NCBI RefSeq assembly: GCF_037023745.1
Contig: NZ_CP146101.1
Coordinates: 930,001 to 994,000, forward strand
DNA length: 64,000 nt
Source: Streptomyces sp. SCSIO 30461
Lineage (GTDB): Bacteria > Actinomycetota > Actinomycetes > Streptomycetales > Streptomycetaceae
Reading direction: 5' to 3'
Made by a program: the position numbers and the translations under genes. Below the pieces are notes generated by a model. It searched no databases, had not been told where the DNA came from, and saw only the letters and a program-made list of their open reading frames with translations. How positions within the stretch are numbered: the stretch's first letter is position 1; every line of letters starts with the position of its first letter. Below are positions 35,099 to 43,043 of this stretch, one piece after another.

Positions 35099-35340
35099 TC
35101 ATCCACGCCACTTCCACGAGCCCGCGAGCCCATATTCGCCCATGCCGCTGGCGAACCGAGAGCTCACCGCGTCGACCACCGGAACGTCAGGCGCGATCCA
35201 ACTGCCGAACCGGCCGCCGACCGCATTCTCGACGATCTCCCGGGCCTGACCCTCGTCTATGCCGTTGTAGGCGAGGAACCATCGCAGGACTTGCATGTAG
35301 TGCCCGTACCAGCCGCTCTCGGCCTGGGCGCGGTCGGCCA
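35099..35340 (-). pseudogene. C-terminal fragment of an unidentified gene
   Basis: About 80 residues of coding-quality sequence (ADRAQAESGWYGHYMQVLRWF...IDEGQAREIVENAVGGRFGSW...FASGMGEYGLAGSWKWRG) end at a TGA 7 bp before the DUF4265 start. Upstream of about 35,340 the frame continues only as the antisense of another gene, so the N-terminal part has been lost at a junction. The family was not recognised. Confidence 0.6.
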
Positions 35341-35492
35341 CACTGGAAGGCGTCGCGCGCATCCGCACCGAGCCTGAAGCCGTCGCCGATGCCGTGGCGC
35401 GGTATGCGGAGAGATACGGCCGTACGCCGGGCCCCGACCCCGATCGCATACTCGTCGAGATCGCGCTGGACCGTGCCATGGGCAGCGTTTGA
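35337..35492 (+). pseudogene. C-terminal fragment of an F420-dependent PPOX-class oxidoreductase
   Basis: The plus strand reads ATLEGVARIRTEPEAVADAVARYAERYGR then TPGPDPDRILVEIALDRAMGSV and a stop, a typical end of pyridoxamine-5'-phosphate-oxidase-fold F420 enzymes. The first two-thirds of the gene are absent: to the left the frame enters the antisense of a different gene. It shares its broken edge (about 35,337-35,340) with the minus-strand fragment. Confidence 0.75.
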
Positions 35493-35749
35493 GGCGAGGA
35501 GCGGAGGGGACGAGGTGACCGCGAAGACGGCGAAGACGGCCACAGAGGTCCGGCGACTGCTGTGCGATCCGGCCGGCGGCTCGCCGGGTTCCGCTGCCCT
35601 GACCCGCACGGGGGCCGGCCCGGGTCCCTCCGCCAGGGCGGCCCCCGGACCGGCTCGGCTCCTTCACCAGGGCGGTCTCGGGACCGGCTCGGGTTGCTTC
35701 GACCAGGGATCCCCGGGACCGGTCGTGTGACGTGGGCGCCCCACTGGAG
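35493..35749. other. Intergenic region with imperfect GC-rich repeats
   Basis: It contains several imperfect copies of GGGACCGGCTCGG-type sequence at 35,650-35,725. A short open frame from GTG 35515 (71 residues) has no recognisable features and is not called. Confidence 0.4.
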
Positions 35750-36757
35750 TCAGGGAGTCACATCGCGCGGTGGCTTGCCGTCCAGGTAGTCGATGACGTT
35801 CTGGAGCGCCGCCAGGGCGATACGGACCAGGGTCTCCCGGGTGGCACCGCCTACGTGGGGCGACAGCACCACGTTCGGTGCCTTCAGCAGACGCAGGGCG
35901 GCTGTAGGGGGCTCGGGGTCGAAGACGTCGATTCCGGCGCCCGCGAGGCCACCGGCCGACAGGGCGTCGGCGAGGGCGTCCTGGTCGACAAGGGCGCCGC
36001 GGGCGGTGTTGATGAGAAAGGCAGTGGGCTTGAGGAGGTTGAGGCGATCGGTGTCGATCAGGTGTCGTGTCTCGTCGTTCAGCGGCGCGTGGAGGCTGAT
36101 GTAGTCGGAGTTGCGCAGTAGTTCGTCCAAGGGGACGTGCCGGGCGCTGCCGAGGCGGGTCTCGATCTCCGGTGAGACCCGGCGCGGACCGGTGTAGACG
36201 ATGGTCATGTCGAACGCGAGCGCGCGGCGGGCGACTTCCTGGCCGATGTGGCCCAGGCCGACGATGCCGAGGGTCTTGCCGGACAGTTCGGTGATCGACT
36301 GCTGGAGCCGCGGCAGGGCCCAGTCGGCGTCCGCAAGGGCGGTGTGGGCCGGGACCAGCTGTTTGGCCAGAGCGAGCATCAGGGCGAAGACCTGCTCGGC
36401 GACGTTCTGCCGTTCCGCGCCGCTGGAGCCGATGTTGCAGACGGGGATGGCACGGGCGCGTGCCGCGTCCTTGTCGACGTAGTCGTAGCCGTGACTCGCG
36501 CACTGCACCAGTTCGAGTGAGGGCGCTGCGGCGATGTGCTCCGCGGTGACCGGTGCCAGGCCGGTGATGATGACCTGCGCTTCGTGCAGGGCGGTGGGGT
36601 CCTCGTCCGTGGCCTCCACGACCTTGACATCGGCCCCGGGGACGAGCCCGGCAAGCGCGGCTCCCGCGGCACGGCCGCCCATATGAGGGGGGACCACAGC
36701 GAGGATGTTCTTCCCGGTGGATACGGAGGCGGGAGAGGGCGGGGTGGTGGCGGTCAT
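35750..36757 (-). CDS. D-isomer-specific 2-hydroxyacid dehydrogenase
   Basis: NAD-dependent reduction of a 2-oxoacid to a D-2-hydroxyacid, or the reverse. 335 residues: catalytic-domain start KNILAVVPPHMGGRAAGAAL, Rossmann motif KTLGIVGLGHIGQEVARRALAF, the catalytic set in LINTARGALVD (Arg), DVFDPEPP (Glu region) and SPHVGGATRET (His). The ATG at 36757 has GGAGGAATCCGC upstream and overlaps the stop of the oxidase gene by 4 bp. The pairing with an FMN 2-hydroxyacid oxidase suggests one catabolic route for hydroxyacids. Confidence 0.88.
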   Translation of the reverse strand: MTATTPPSPASVSTGKNILAVVPPHMGGRAAGAALAGLVPGADVKVVEATDEDPTALHEAQVIITGLAPVTAEHIAAAPSLELVQCASHGYDYVDKDAARARAIPVCNIGSSGAERQNVAEQVFALMLALAKQLVPAHTALADADWALPRLQQSITELSGKTLGIVGLGHIGQEVARRALAFDMTIVYTGPRRVSPEIETRLGSARHVPLDELLRNSDYISLHAPLNDETRHLIDTDRLNLLKPTAFLINTARGALVDQDALADALSAGGLAGAGIDVFDPEPPTAALRLLKAPNVVLSPHVGGATRETLVRIALAALQNVIDYLDGKPPRDVTP

Positions 36758-37938
36758 GCGGATTCCTCCACGGGGTCGTCGCAGACGAGGTCGTCGGGGC
36801 TGAGTGAGGTGGGGTGGCAATGACCGGACAGGGCGAGCGTGAGGTCGAACTCGGCGAGCAGGCAGCGGATGACATGCTCCACACCTGCCTGGCCGTCAAG
36901 TCCGAGCCCGTAGGCGTACGGGCGGCCCACCAGAACCCCACGGGCGCCGAGTGCCAGGGCTTTGAACACGTCGTCACCGGTGCGGATGCCACTGTCGAAA
37001 AGCACGGTGAGCCGGTCGCCGACCGCCGCCGCCACGCGGGGCAGCGCGTCCGCGGCGGCCACCGACCCGGCGACCTGTCGTCCGCCGTGGTTGGAGACCA
37101 CCACACCGTCCATGCCCGCGTCCGCCGCGAGCCGTGCGTCGTCGGGGTGCAGGATCCCCTTCAGGACGATCGGCCCATCCCAGTGCTGCCGAAGGAAGGC
37201 CAGGTCCGGCCAGGTCTTGGCGGGATCGGCGAACATGCCCACGAAGTGCGTCACGGCCGCGTTCGGGTCCTCGTGCACGGGCTTGGCGAGACCTGCCAGG
37301 AAGGCCGGGTCGCTGAAGTAGTTGGCGGTGCCGACCCCGTGCAGGAACGGCAGATAGGCCTGGTCGAGATCGCGCGGACGCCAGGCCAGCAGCGGGGTGT
37401 CCAGGGTGACGAACAGCGCCGTGAATCCGGTTGCCTTGGCCCGCGCCAGGAAACTGGCGGTCACCTCGCGGTCCTTGGCCCAGTAGAGCTGGAACCACCG
37501 CTCGCCGTCACCCATGACCTCGGCGACCTGCTCCATGGGTGTGCTCGACGCCGACGACAGGATGTACGGCACCCCGCGCGCGGCCGCGGCGCGGGCCGCG
37601 GCGCACTCGGCGTCCGGGTGCATGATCGACAGCACCCCCACGGGAGCCAGCGCCAGGGGTGCCGGGATCTCCCGCCCCAGCAGCTCCACCGACAGGTCGC
37701 GCTCGTGCACGTCCCGCAGCATCCGCGGCACGACACGCCGCCGGTCCAGCGCGGCACGGTTGGCCCGGGCGGTGCTGCCGTTGCCCGCGCTGCCCGCCAC
37801 ATAGCCGAAGGGGCCGGGGCCGAGGCGGTGTTCGGCCAGTTCCTCCAGCCTGCTCAGATCGGTGGGCAGCCGGGGTACGGCCCCCGTCATGCCGTTGAGA
37901 TAGATCTCGTACTGGAAGTCTGCCCAGTGCGTGGCCAT
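36754..37938 (-). CDS. FMN-dependent alpha-hydroxyacid oxidase/dehydrogenase (lactate 2-monooxygenase-like)
   Basis: A 394-residue TIM-barrel flavoprotein. Seen: FQYEIYLNGMTG, the N-terminal GPFGYVAGSAGNGSTARANRAALDRRRVVPRML, APVGVLSIMHPDAE, GERWFQLYWAKDREV, LKGILHPDDA, and the active site GVVVSNHGGRQVAGS with the catalytic His, followed by LFDSGIRTGDDVFKALALGARGVLVGRPYAYGL for FMN phosphate. The length and the N-terminal FQxEIYxxG match lactate monooxygenase better than glycolate oxidase. ATG at 37938. Divergent from a PucR/CdaR-type regulator. Confidence 0.88.
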   Translation of the reverse strand: MATHWADFQYEIYLNGMTGAVPRLPTDLSRLEELAEHRLGPGPFGYVAGSAGNGSTARANRAALDRRRVVPRMLRDVHERDLSVELLGREIPAPLALAPVGVLSIMHPDAECAAARAAAARGVPYILSSASSTPMEQVAEVMGDGERWFQLYWAKDREVTASFLARAKATGFTALFVTLDTPLLAWRPRDLDQAYLPFLHGVGTANYFSDPAFLAGLAKPVHEDPNAAVTHFVGMFADPAKTWPDLAFLRQHWDGPIVLKGILHPDDARLAADAGMDGVVVSNHGGRQVAGSVAAADALPRVAAAVGDRLTVLFDSGIRTGDDVFKALALGARGVLVGRPYAYGLGLDGQAGVEHVIRCLLAEFDLTLALSGHCHPTSLSPDDLVCDDPVEESA

Positions 37939-38076
37939 ATGTACGGTCTGCCTCTCGTCGTTGAGAGCCGCTGAGGGTGGTGGGCAAGTGCGTGGTGCTG
38001 TGCATGCCGATCCTGGCGACAGTGACAAGAGGCGTCCATACGCGGCCAGGGTGGTGCGCACATCGAGCCGCTGCGA

Positions 38077-38093
38077 TTATCACCAGGTGATAA
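38077..38093. promoter_or_regulatory. Perfect palindrome TTATCACC-A-GGTGATAA at the regulator start
   Basis: Two 8-bp arms around one base, in the 150-bp region between the divergent hydroxyacid oxidase and PucR-type regulator. It overlaps the proposed GTG start at 38087. It is a likely operator for the regulator or for a GntR-like protein. Confidence 0.55.
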
Positions 38094-39349
38094 GCGAGCG
38101 GGAACGGGTCGCGGCCGAGCTGGTCGCCGATCCACGGGCGGCCGAGCGGGTGGTGCAGCGGATTGTCGACGCGGTGCACCGGGAGGTCCCCGCGTACACC
38201 GCGCTCGACGGCAGCAGACTCCCTGAACTGCGCGCCATCGCGGCCTGGGCGCTTGAGCGGCTGCTTCGGCTGTGGGCCGACGGCGGCGAGCTGGGGCCCG
38301 CGGATCTGAGGCGGTTCCGCGGTATCGCGGCGGCGCGCGCCGCCGACGGCCGTCCGGTGCAGGCCGTGCTGCGCGCCTACCGGGTGGCGGCAGCGGTGGT
38401 CGTGGACGAGATCGCCGCCCATGCGCCCCGGCTCACGGCAGGGGACGCCTTCGCGCTCACCCGACAGCTGCTGGCGGCGCTCGACACGCTGGCAGAGGTG
38501 ATGGCCACGGCGTACGCGACGGCCAGCGAGCATCTGGCGGGCGACCGCGACCGGGCCCTGCGGCTGCTGCTCGACGATCTGATCGCCGGGCGCCACGCGT
38601 CGGTCGGGGCGCTCACCGACCGGGCGGTCCGGCTGGATATCCAACTTCCGGACCCCTACTGCCTGCTGGTGGCCGAGCCGGTCGAACCGACGGGGCTGAT
38701 CGAGCCGACGGGGCCTGGCGGGCCTGGCGGGTCGGGAGTGCGGGAAGGCGGGCCGTACCTGACTCAGGACGCGGCGAGCGGGTTGCTCGCGGCACTCACC
38801 ACGCCGCGCACCGGCGGGAGTACGTCGCTCGCGACGACCCGAGGGCCGCGCGCCGTACTGCTGCTGCCCGCCGACGCCATCGGCGGCGCCCCCGGAGCCC
38901 TGCGCGAACGCGGTTGGCGCGGCTGCGCCGTCGGGGGCGAGAGCCTGGACCGGATCGCCGTCGCCCACCGCCTCGCCTCGGATGCCCTGGACACCGCTCC
39001 CGCGCACGCCCATCATCCGGAACGGATCCTGACGGAGGCGGACGCACATGTACTCGCCCTGCTGGCCGGGCACCCCGCTGCGGCCCCCGACAGGATCGGC
39101 CGCCTCGTCCTCGGTCCCCTCGCCCACGCCGGGCAGCGGCATCTGCTGGTGGCCCTGACCGCGTACGTCGACACCGGATCGGCCACCGCCGCGGCCCGTG
39201 CCCTGCATCTGCACCCGCAGTCCCTGCGTTACCGACTGCGCCGCATCCGCGAGCTCACCGGGCGCGATCCGCGTGACCCCTGGCAGCGGCTCACGCTCGA
39301 TATCGCCCGTACGGTGATGACCGGGTTCGGATCGCCGGCGGGTGCCTGA
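38087..39349 (+). CDS. PucR/CdaR-type helix-turn-helix regulator
   Basis: A 420-residue activator-type regulator. The N-terminal helical region (VISERERVAAELVADPRAAERVVQRIVDAVHREVPAYTALD) matches the RsbRD_N-like domain of actinobacterial CdaR/PucR proteins. A central GGDEF-like fold is weakly visible. The C-terminal PucR HTH is HLLVALTAYVDTGSATAAARALHLHPQSLRYRLRRIRELTGRDPRDPWQRLTLDIARTV. The GTG at 38087 is a best guess; GTGs at 38051 and 38054 are alternatives, and no strong ribosome site helps. It is divergent from the two hydroxyacid genes and probably controls them. Confidence 0.82.
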   Translation: MISERERVAAELVADPRAAERVVQRIVDAVHREVPAYTALDGSRLPELRAIAAWALERLLRLWADGGELGPADLRRFRGIAAARAADGRPVQAVLRAYRVAAAVVVDEIAAHAPRLTAGDAFALTRQLLAALDTLAEVMATAYATASEHLAGDRDRALRLLLDDLIAGRHASVGALTDRAVRLDIQLPDPYCLLVAEPVEPTGLIEPTGPGGPGGSGVREGGPYLTQDAASGLLAALTTPRTGGSTSLATTRGPRAVLLLPADAIGGAPGALRERGWRGCAVGGESLDRIAVAHRLASDALDTAPAHAHHPERILTEADAHVLALLAGHPAAAPDRIGRLVLGPLAHAGQRHLLVALTAYVDTGSATAAARALHLHPQSLRYRLRRIRELTGRDPRDPWQRLTLDIARTVMTGFGSPAGA

Positions 39350-39366
39350 CACCTGCCCAAAGGTGA

Positions 39367-39395
39367 GGCCGGCGGGAAACGGATTCCCACCGGCC
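39367..39395. terminator. Hairpin between convergent regulator and protease genes
   Basis: GGCCGGCGGGAA pairs with TTCCCACCGGCC (11 of 12 positions), 5-base loop. Confidence 0.55.
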
Positions 39396-39454
39396 TGCTG
39401 CGCCTGTCGGTTGCCGAGGTTCTCAGGTCCGCACGTCCTCGGGCGCCGAGGTCC

Positions 39455-40477
39455 TCAGGACACCTGCGCCTTGTCGTACAGCGTCTTCGCGTCGTTGCCG
39501 AAGTACGGGCCGAACATGCGGTTCGGGATGAAGATATACCCGAAGCTGTTCACTGAAGCCTGGAGGCCGGTGCCGGTCGATTCGTTGAATCCGGCGAACC
39601 AGGGGCCGCCGCTGGATCCGCCGGTCATGTTGCACGCGACCCCGTGGTCCTGCGTGAACAGCCAGTCCTTCGAACTGTTGCCGCTGCAGTAGATCAGCTT
39701 CGATCCGTCGTACGGGGATGCGGCCGGGAAGCCGAAGGCGTACATCTTCTGGTTGTAGCCGCCGTTGAACTGGAGGCCCTGCGCACCGGTGACCGCGGTG
39801 AGCTTCTGGCCGTTCAGCGGGGCGAGGACAGCGGCGCCGATGTCGTAGTTGATGTCCTCCGTGGCCTCCCACTGCGGAGTGGTCAGCGTCTTGGAGGCGG
39901 TCCACTGGCCGTAGGGCGCCTGACCGTTGGCGTAGGCGGGCACGAAGATCCAGTTGGTGTGCCAGCTGCCCTGGTATTTGACGCAGTGCCCGGCGGTCAT
40001 GACCGTGCTGGCGTTCTGGCTGGTCACGGCATTGGCGGAGCAGGATGCCGTGCGGCCCTGGAAGGTGAAGAACACCCGCCCCGAGGTCTTCACCACGGCG
40101 CCGCCGCCGGTCCAGGCGCCGCCCGTCTGCGGGAAGGCGTTCGGAGCGGCTGCGCCGGACGGGGAGAGCGGGGATGCCGAGGAGGAGGCGGTGGCGGCCG
40201 TCGGGGCGACGGCGGTCGGATGACCGGTCGACTTCGGTGCCTTGAGCTTCTTCGCCTGGCTCGGGGTGAGGAGCAGGTCGAGCTGGGTGGCGCCGCGCAT
40301 GCGGTCGGCGGTCCAGAAGGCGCGGGCCTGCTGCTGCTCGGCGGCCGATGCGCCACGGGCCGGCACGGGGGCTGCGGCGGAGTCGGCGGCGTTGGCTGTG
40401 GCGGCGGTGGTCAGGCCGCCGGTGAGCAGAGCTCCGACGGATAACAGAATCCCTGCGGCTGTGCGATGGCGTCTCAC
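39455..40477 (-). CDS. Secreted trypsin-like serine protease (S1)
   Basis: A 340-residue predicted exported protease. Signal peptide: RRHRTAAGILLSVGALLTGGLTTAATANA, cut near residue 30. A Ser/Ala-rich pro-region runs to about residue 110. The catalytic triad is visible: His in STVMTAGHCVKY, Asp in NYDIGAAVLAP, Ser in CNMTGGSSGGPWFAG. Cys residues around TASCSAN/AGHC and YCSGN/VACNM are suited to two disulfides. GTG start at 40477 with AAGGAG six bases upstream. Role: extracellular proteolysis. Confidence 0.9.
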   Translation of the reverse strand: MRRHRTAAGILLSVGALLTGGLTTAATANAADSAAAPVPARGASAAEQQQARAFWTADRMRGATQLDLLLTPSQAKKLKAPKSTGHPTAVAPTAATASSSASPLSPSGAAAPNAFPQTGGAWTGGGAVVKTSGRVFFTFQGRTASCSANAVTSQNASTVMTAGHCVKYQGSWHTNWIFVPAYANGQAPYGQWTASKTLTTPQWEATEDINYDIGAAVLAPLNGQKLTAVTGAQGLQFNGGYNQKMYAFGFPAASPYDGSKLIYCSGNSSKDWLFTQDHGVACNMTGGSSGGPWFAGFNESTGTGLQASVNSFGYIFIPNRMFGPYFGNDAKTLYDKAQVS

Positions 40478-40631
40478 GCATGTCTCCTTCTGCCGGGGCA
40501 GGTGGGGGATGAGAGCGGTGCGGAATGCCGTGCGTGAGGCAGAGTGCCACGGAGGCACCGGTTCTGTCAGGAGCGCGTCACATTCTCGGTTCGTGGGCGA
40601 TGCACGCAAAGAGCGCCTTCAGGCGCGCGTC

Positions 40632-41114
40632 TCACCTGAGCGGCTTCGCGAAACAGCGACTCAGGTCGGTGTGGCGATAGTGGCCGAATTTCGTGCATGC
40701 CTCATAGCCGCTCGATGTGTAGAGCGCCATCGCCTCGGGCTGCTCCGTGCCCGTCTCCAGCACCATCCGGTTGCGCCCCGCCGCACGCGCGTCGGCCTCC
40801 AGCAGCGCCAGCGTCCGCCGGGCGAGGCCGAGGCCGCGTGCCGCGGGCACCACATACATGCGCTTGATCTCGGCGTCGCCGTCCGAGTACCCCTCGTCGT
40901 TCTCGTCCTGGCTGCGCCAGCCACCCGTGGCCACCGGCAGCCCCCGTTCGTCGTACGCGAGCAGATAGAGCCCGCGCGGCGGGACGAACATTTCGGCGGC
41001 GAGCGGAGTCGCGTCGCCTTCGTCTCCGCCGTAGCGTGCGACGTACTCGAGCTGGACCTCGTCGTTGAGCTTGACGGCGTCGGGATGGTCGAAGACGGTC
41101 GGCCGGAATTCCAT
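40632..41114 (-). CDS. GNAT family N-acetyltransferase (paralog 1)
   Basis: A 160-residue acetyltransferase. FDHPDAVKLNDEVQLEYVARYG at the start; the acetyl-CoA loop MYVVPAARGLGLARRTLALLEADARAAG; VLETGTEQPEAMALYTSSGYEACTKFGHYRH at the end. ATG at 41114. It is clearly a paralog of the gene at 49489 (near-identical LETGT.QPEA.ALYTSSGYE.C.KFGHYRH). A truncated IS1380 copy starts about 55 bp upstream. Confidence 0.9.
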   Translation of the reverse strand: MEFRPTVFDHPDAVKLNDEVQLEYVARYGGDEGDATPLAAEMFVPPRGLYLLAYDERGLPVATGGWRSQDENDEGYSDGDAEIKRMYVVPAARGLGLARRTLALLEADARAAGRNRMVLETGTEQPEAMALYTSSGYEACTKFGHYRHTDLSRCFAKPLR

Positions 41115-41167
41115 GCAAGCGATCGTACATTTGTGCACGAGGTGTCTCGGATACAGTGCCGAGATGC

Positions 41168-42511
41168 TCACCAGCGGCGGCGGGCGTGGTCCGCCAAGCG
41201 GGCGGGCAGGTGGTAGAGGCGGAAGCGCATGGTGTCCGGCGCTGCGCCGGACAGGCCGTCGAAGTCGTGCAGGGCCAGCAGCCGCACCCACGCGTCGAGG
41301 TCGCTGGCGAGGTTGGCGGCGAGCATCCAGCCGCGGTTGACCGCCCAGTCCGCGGAGGGCAGGTTGTCCAGGCCCATGGCCTTGTTGGTGCGCACGCGGT
41401 CCTCCACCCCCGCGTGCGAGCGGTGCAGGACGTCCAGGAACTGGCTGTGGCCCGAGCCGGCGATGCCCCGCATGTGGCGGATGTTGGTCGCGGTGATGCA
41501 GTAGCGCCATCCGGTCTTCTGCTCGAACGCGGTCAGCTTCTTCAGATGCCGCCGGGACGGGCGGACACGGCGCACGATCAGCCGTACCTTCTCCGGCCAG
41601 CCCTCGCGGGTGTTCAGCCCGGTCAGTTCCGCGGCGAAGTAGCCCTCCTGGAGGCTGCCGTCCTGTGTCAGGGAGGTCTCCCAGGTACTTTCGGGCAGCT
41701 TGGCGATGGCCTGCTCGTCGGCGTCGGTGATCTTCCAGCCGACGGTGTAGCGGACCGTGCGCCGCGTGGTGTTCAGGGCTTCCAGGTGTTCCAGCAGCCC
41801 GTGGGTGACCCCGGCGCCGTCCACCCGTACCAGGATCTTCGCGGCCGAGGAGCCGGGGATCTGCGCGAGCGCCTCGCTGAGCACGGCGATGTGGTCAGCC
41901 ACCGTGTTCGCCCCGGCATTCCCCGGCCGCAGCAGCATGGACAGGGACTCGGTGGTGTTCGCGCACCACGCGGCCAGCGGATGGAACCCGAACGTCTTCT
42001 TGAAGGTGACCGCAGCCCCGGCCTTCTTCGATGCGGCCGTGATGACGGTGGCGTCGAGGTCGATGACGATCCAGCCGGTCAGCCGCTTGCCCGTCACCGT
42101 CAGCCACGGGAAGCCGCCCGGCCGCAGATGCAGCAGGCTCCACACGTGCCGGCGGACCCGCGCCCGCACCTTCGCGATCCCCGCCAGGCTCGCCTCGTCG
42201 AGTGCGGCCAGCATCCGGCGGGCGGTGGAGTCCGAGGCCGCGGACCCGAACAACGGCCGGTGATGTAACTGGAGTTGCTCGGCCTCCGGCAGGCTCGCTG
42301 CCCCGAGCACGATCGCGACCGCGAGCTGGACCAGCACTGCCGCACGATCCCGCCAGCCGGCCACGGTGCTGGACGGCAGCACCTTCGCCAGCGCGTCCGT
42401 CAGTCCCGTGCGGTCCGCACACCGGCGCAGCAGCACCGCCCCGGCATGCCCCACCAGCCGCTTCCCAATCAGCCACCACGGACAGCCGACGGTCCCACCC
42501 GGTACGCTCAA
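41168..42511 (-). CDS. IS1380 family transposase, 3'-truncated
   Basis: A 447-residue DDE transposase of the Streptomyces IS1380 type: LTDALAKVLPSSTVAGWRDRAAVLVQLAVAIVLGA at the start, WIVIDLDATVITAASKKAGAAVTFKKTFGFHPL, LVRVDGAGVTHGLLEHL, and YCITATNIRHM. It ends LYHLPARLADHARRRW-stop, where intact members continue with a further region of about 25 residues (ARRRILRIERTWPW-like). The end of the element has therefore been lost at about 41,170. Confidence 0.88.
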   Translation of the reverse strand: MSVPGGTVGCPWWLIGKRLVGHAGAVLLRRCADRTGLTDALAKVLPSSTVAGWRDRAAVLVQLAVAIVLGAASLPEAEQLQLHHRPLFGSAASDSTARRMLAALDEASLAGIAKVRARVRRHVWSLLHLRPGGFPWLTVTGKRLTGWIVIDLDATVITAASKKAGAAVTFKKTFGFHPLAAWCANTTESLSMLLRPGNAGANTVADHIAVLSEALAQIPGSSAAKILVRVDGAGVTHGLLEHLEALNTTRRTVRYTVGWKITDADEQAIAKLPESTWETSLTQDGSLQEGYFAAELTGLNTREGWPEKVRLIVRRVRPSRRHLKKLTAFEQKTGWRYCITATNIRHMRGIAGSGHSQFLDVLHRSHAGVEDRVRTNKAMGLDNLPSADWAVNRGWMLAANLASDLDAWVRLLALHDFDGLSGAAPDTMRFRLYHLPARLADHARRRW

Positions 42512-42634
42512 TCACCAGAAAGGTGCCCTGACTTCTGCGGCGGATATGACTTCGACACTCACATCCTTGCAGGTCAACGGCACCTTTCTGCTATCGGGGC
42601 GTCAGGTCGCCCAATTCCGCTGAATAGCCAGGGT
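41170..42634 (-). mobile_element. Partial IS1380-family insertion sequence
   Basis: Transposase gene plus its leader. The leader at 42,509-42,592 has an inverted repeat (CAGAAAGGTGCC ... GGCACCTTTCTG) typical of the region before IS1380 transposases. The outer end near 42,634 is approximate; the 3' end of the element is missing. No target duplication was found. Confidence 0.6.
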
Positions 42635-43043
42635 TCACCGAGCGGTCTGGGCCGTCCGGCCGCGGCGGCCTGCCCGGCGCTTCCGGTGGCGTCGGTCCCG
42701 CCCCGCCACCCACGTGGCCATCGCCCGCAGCCGCAGGGTCCCCTGCGCTGCCGACGACAGATGCCGCGCATCCCCCACCAGATCGCTCCCCCCTTCAACG
42801 ACCCGGAAACCGAACCGCTTCTGATCAATAGATCAGTACTCGGCCGGAAGGGTTTCACAGGCAATCCTTAATAGGGACCTCCTTCCATCGGGAAGGAGCT
42901 TCGCGTTAGCGTGTTCGTACGACGAAGCGGAGAGGCGAAAACAAGCTGGCTCCGGAATCTCCGTCAAATGGAATCGATCTATCTGGCCTGCGAGGGCTCT
43001 CGGCCTGCGGAAAACGGCCATGAAGCGAAGGAGAGGCATTCCC
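42635..43043. other. Intergenic region upstream of the 602-residue protein gene
   Basis: No convincing gene. It contains CTGATCAATAGATCAG (two GATCAG/CTGATC arms, about 42,821-42,836) and an AT-richer stretch at 42,860-42,940 that may hold the promoter of the next gene. Confidence 0.4.

Noticed and set aside
29576..35340. Classical integrative element with attL/attR from the tRNA 3' end
   Set aside because: No second copy of the tRNA-Ala 3' end was found in the window, and the recombinase-like protein lacks key catalytic residues.
35515..35730. 71-residue open frame after the PPOX fragment
   Set aside because: It has a plausible start, but the body follows imperfect GC-rich DNA repeats and has no protein features.
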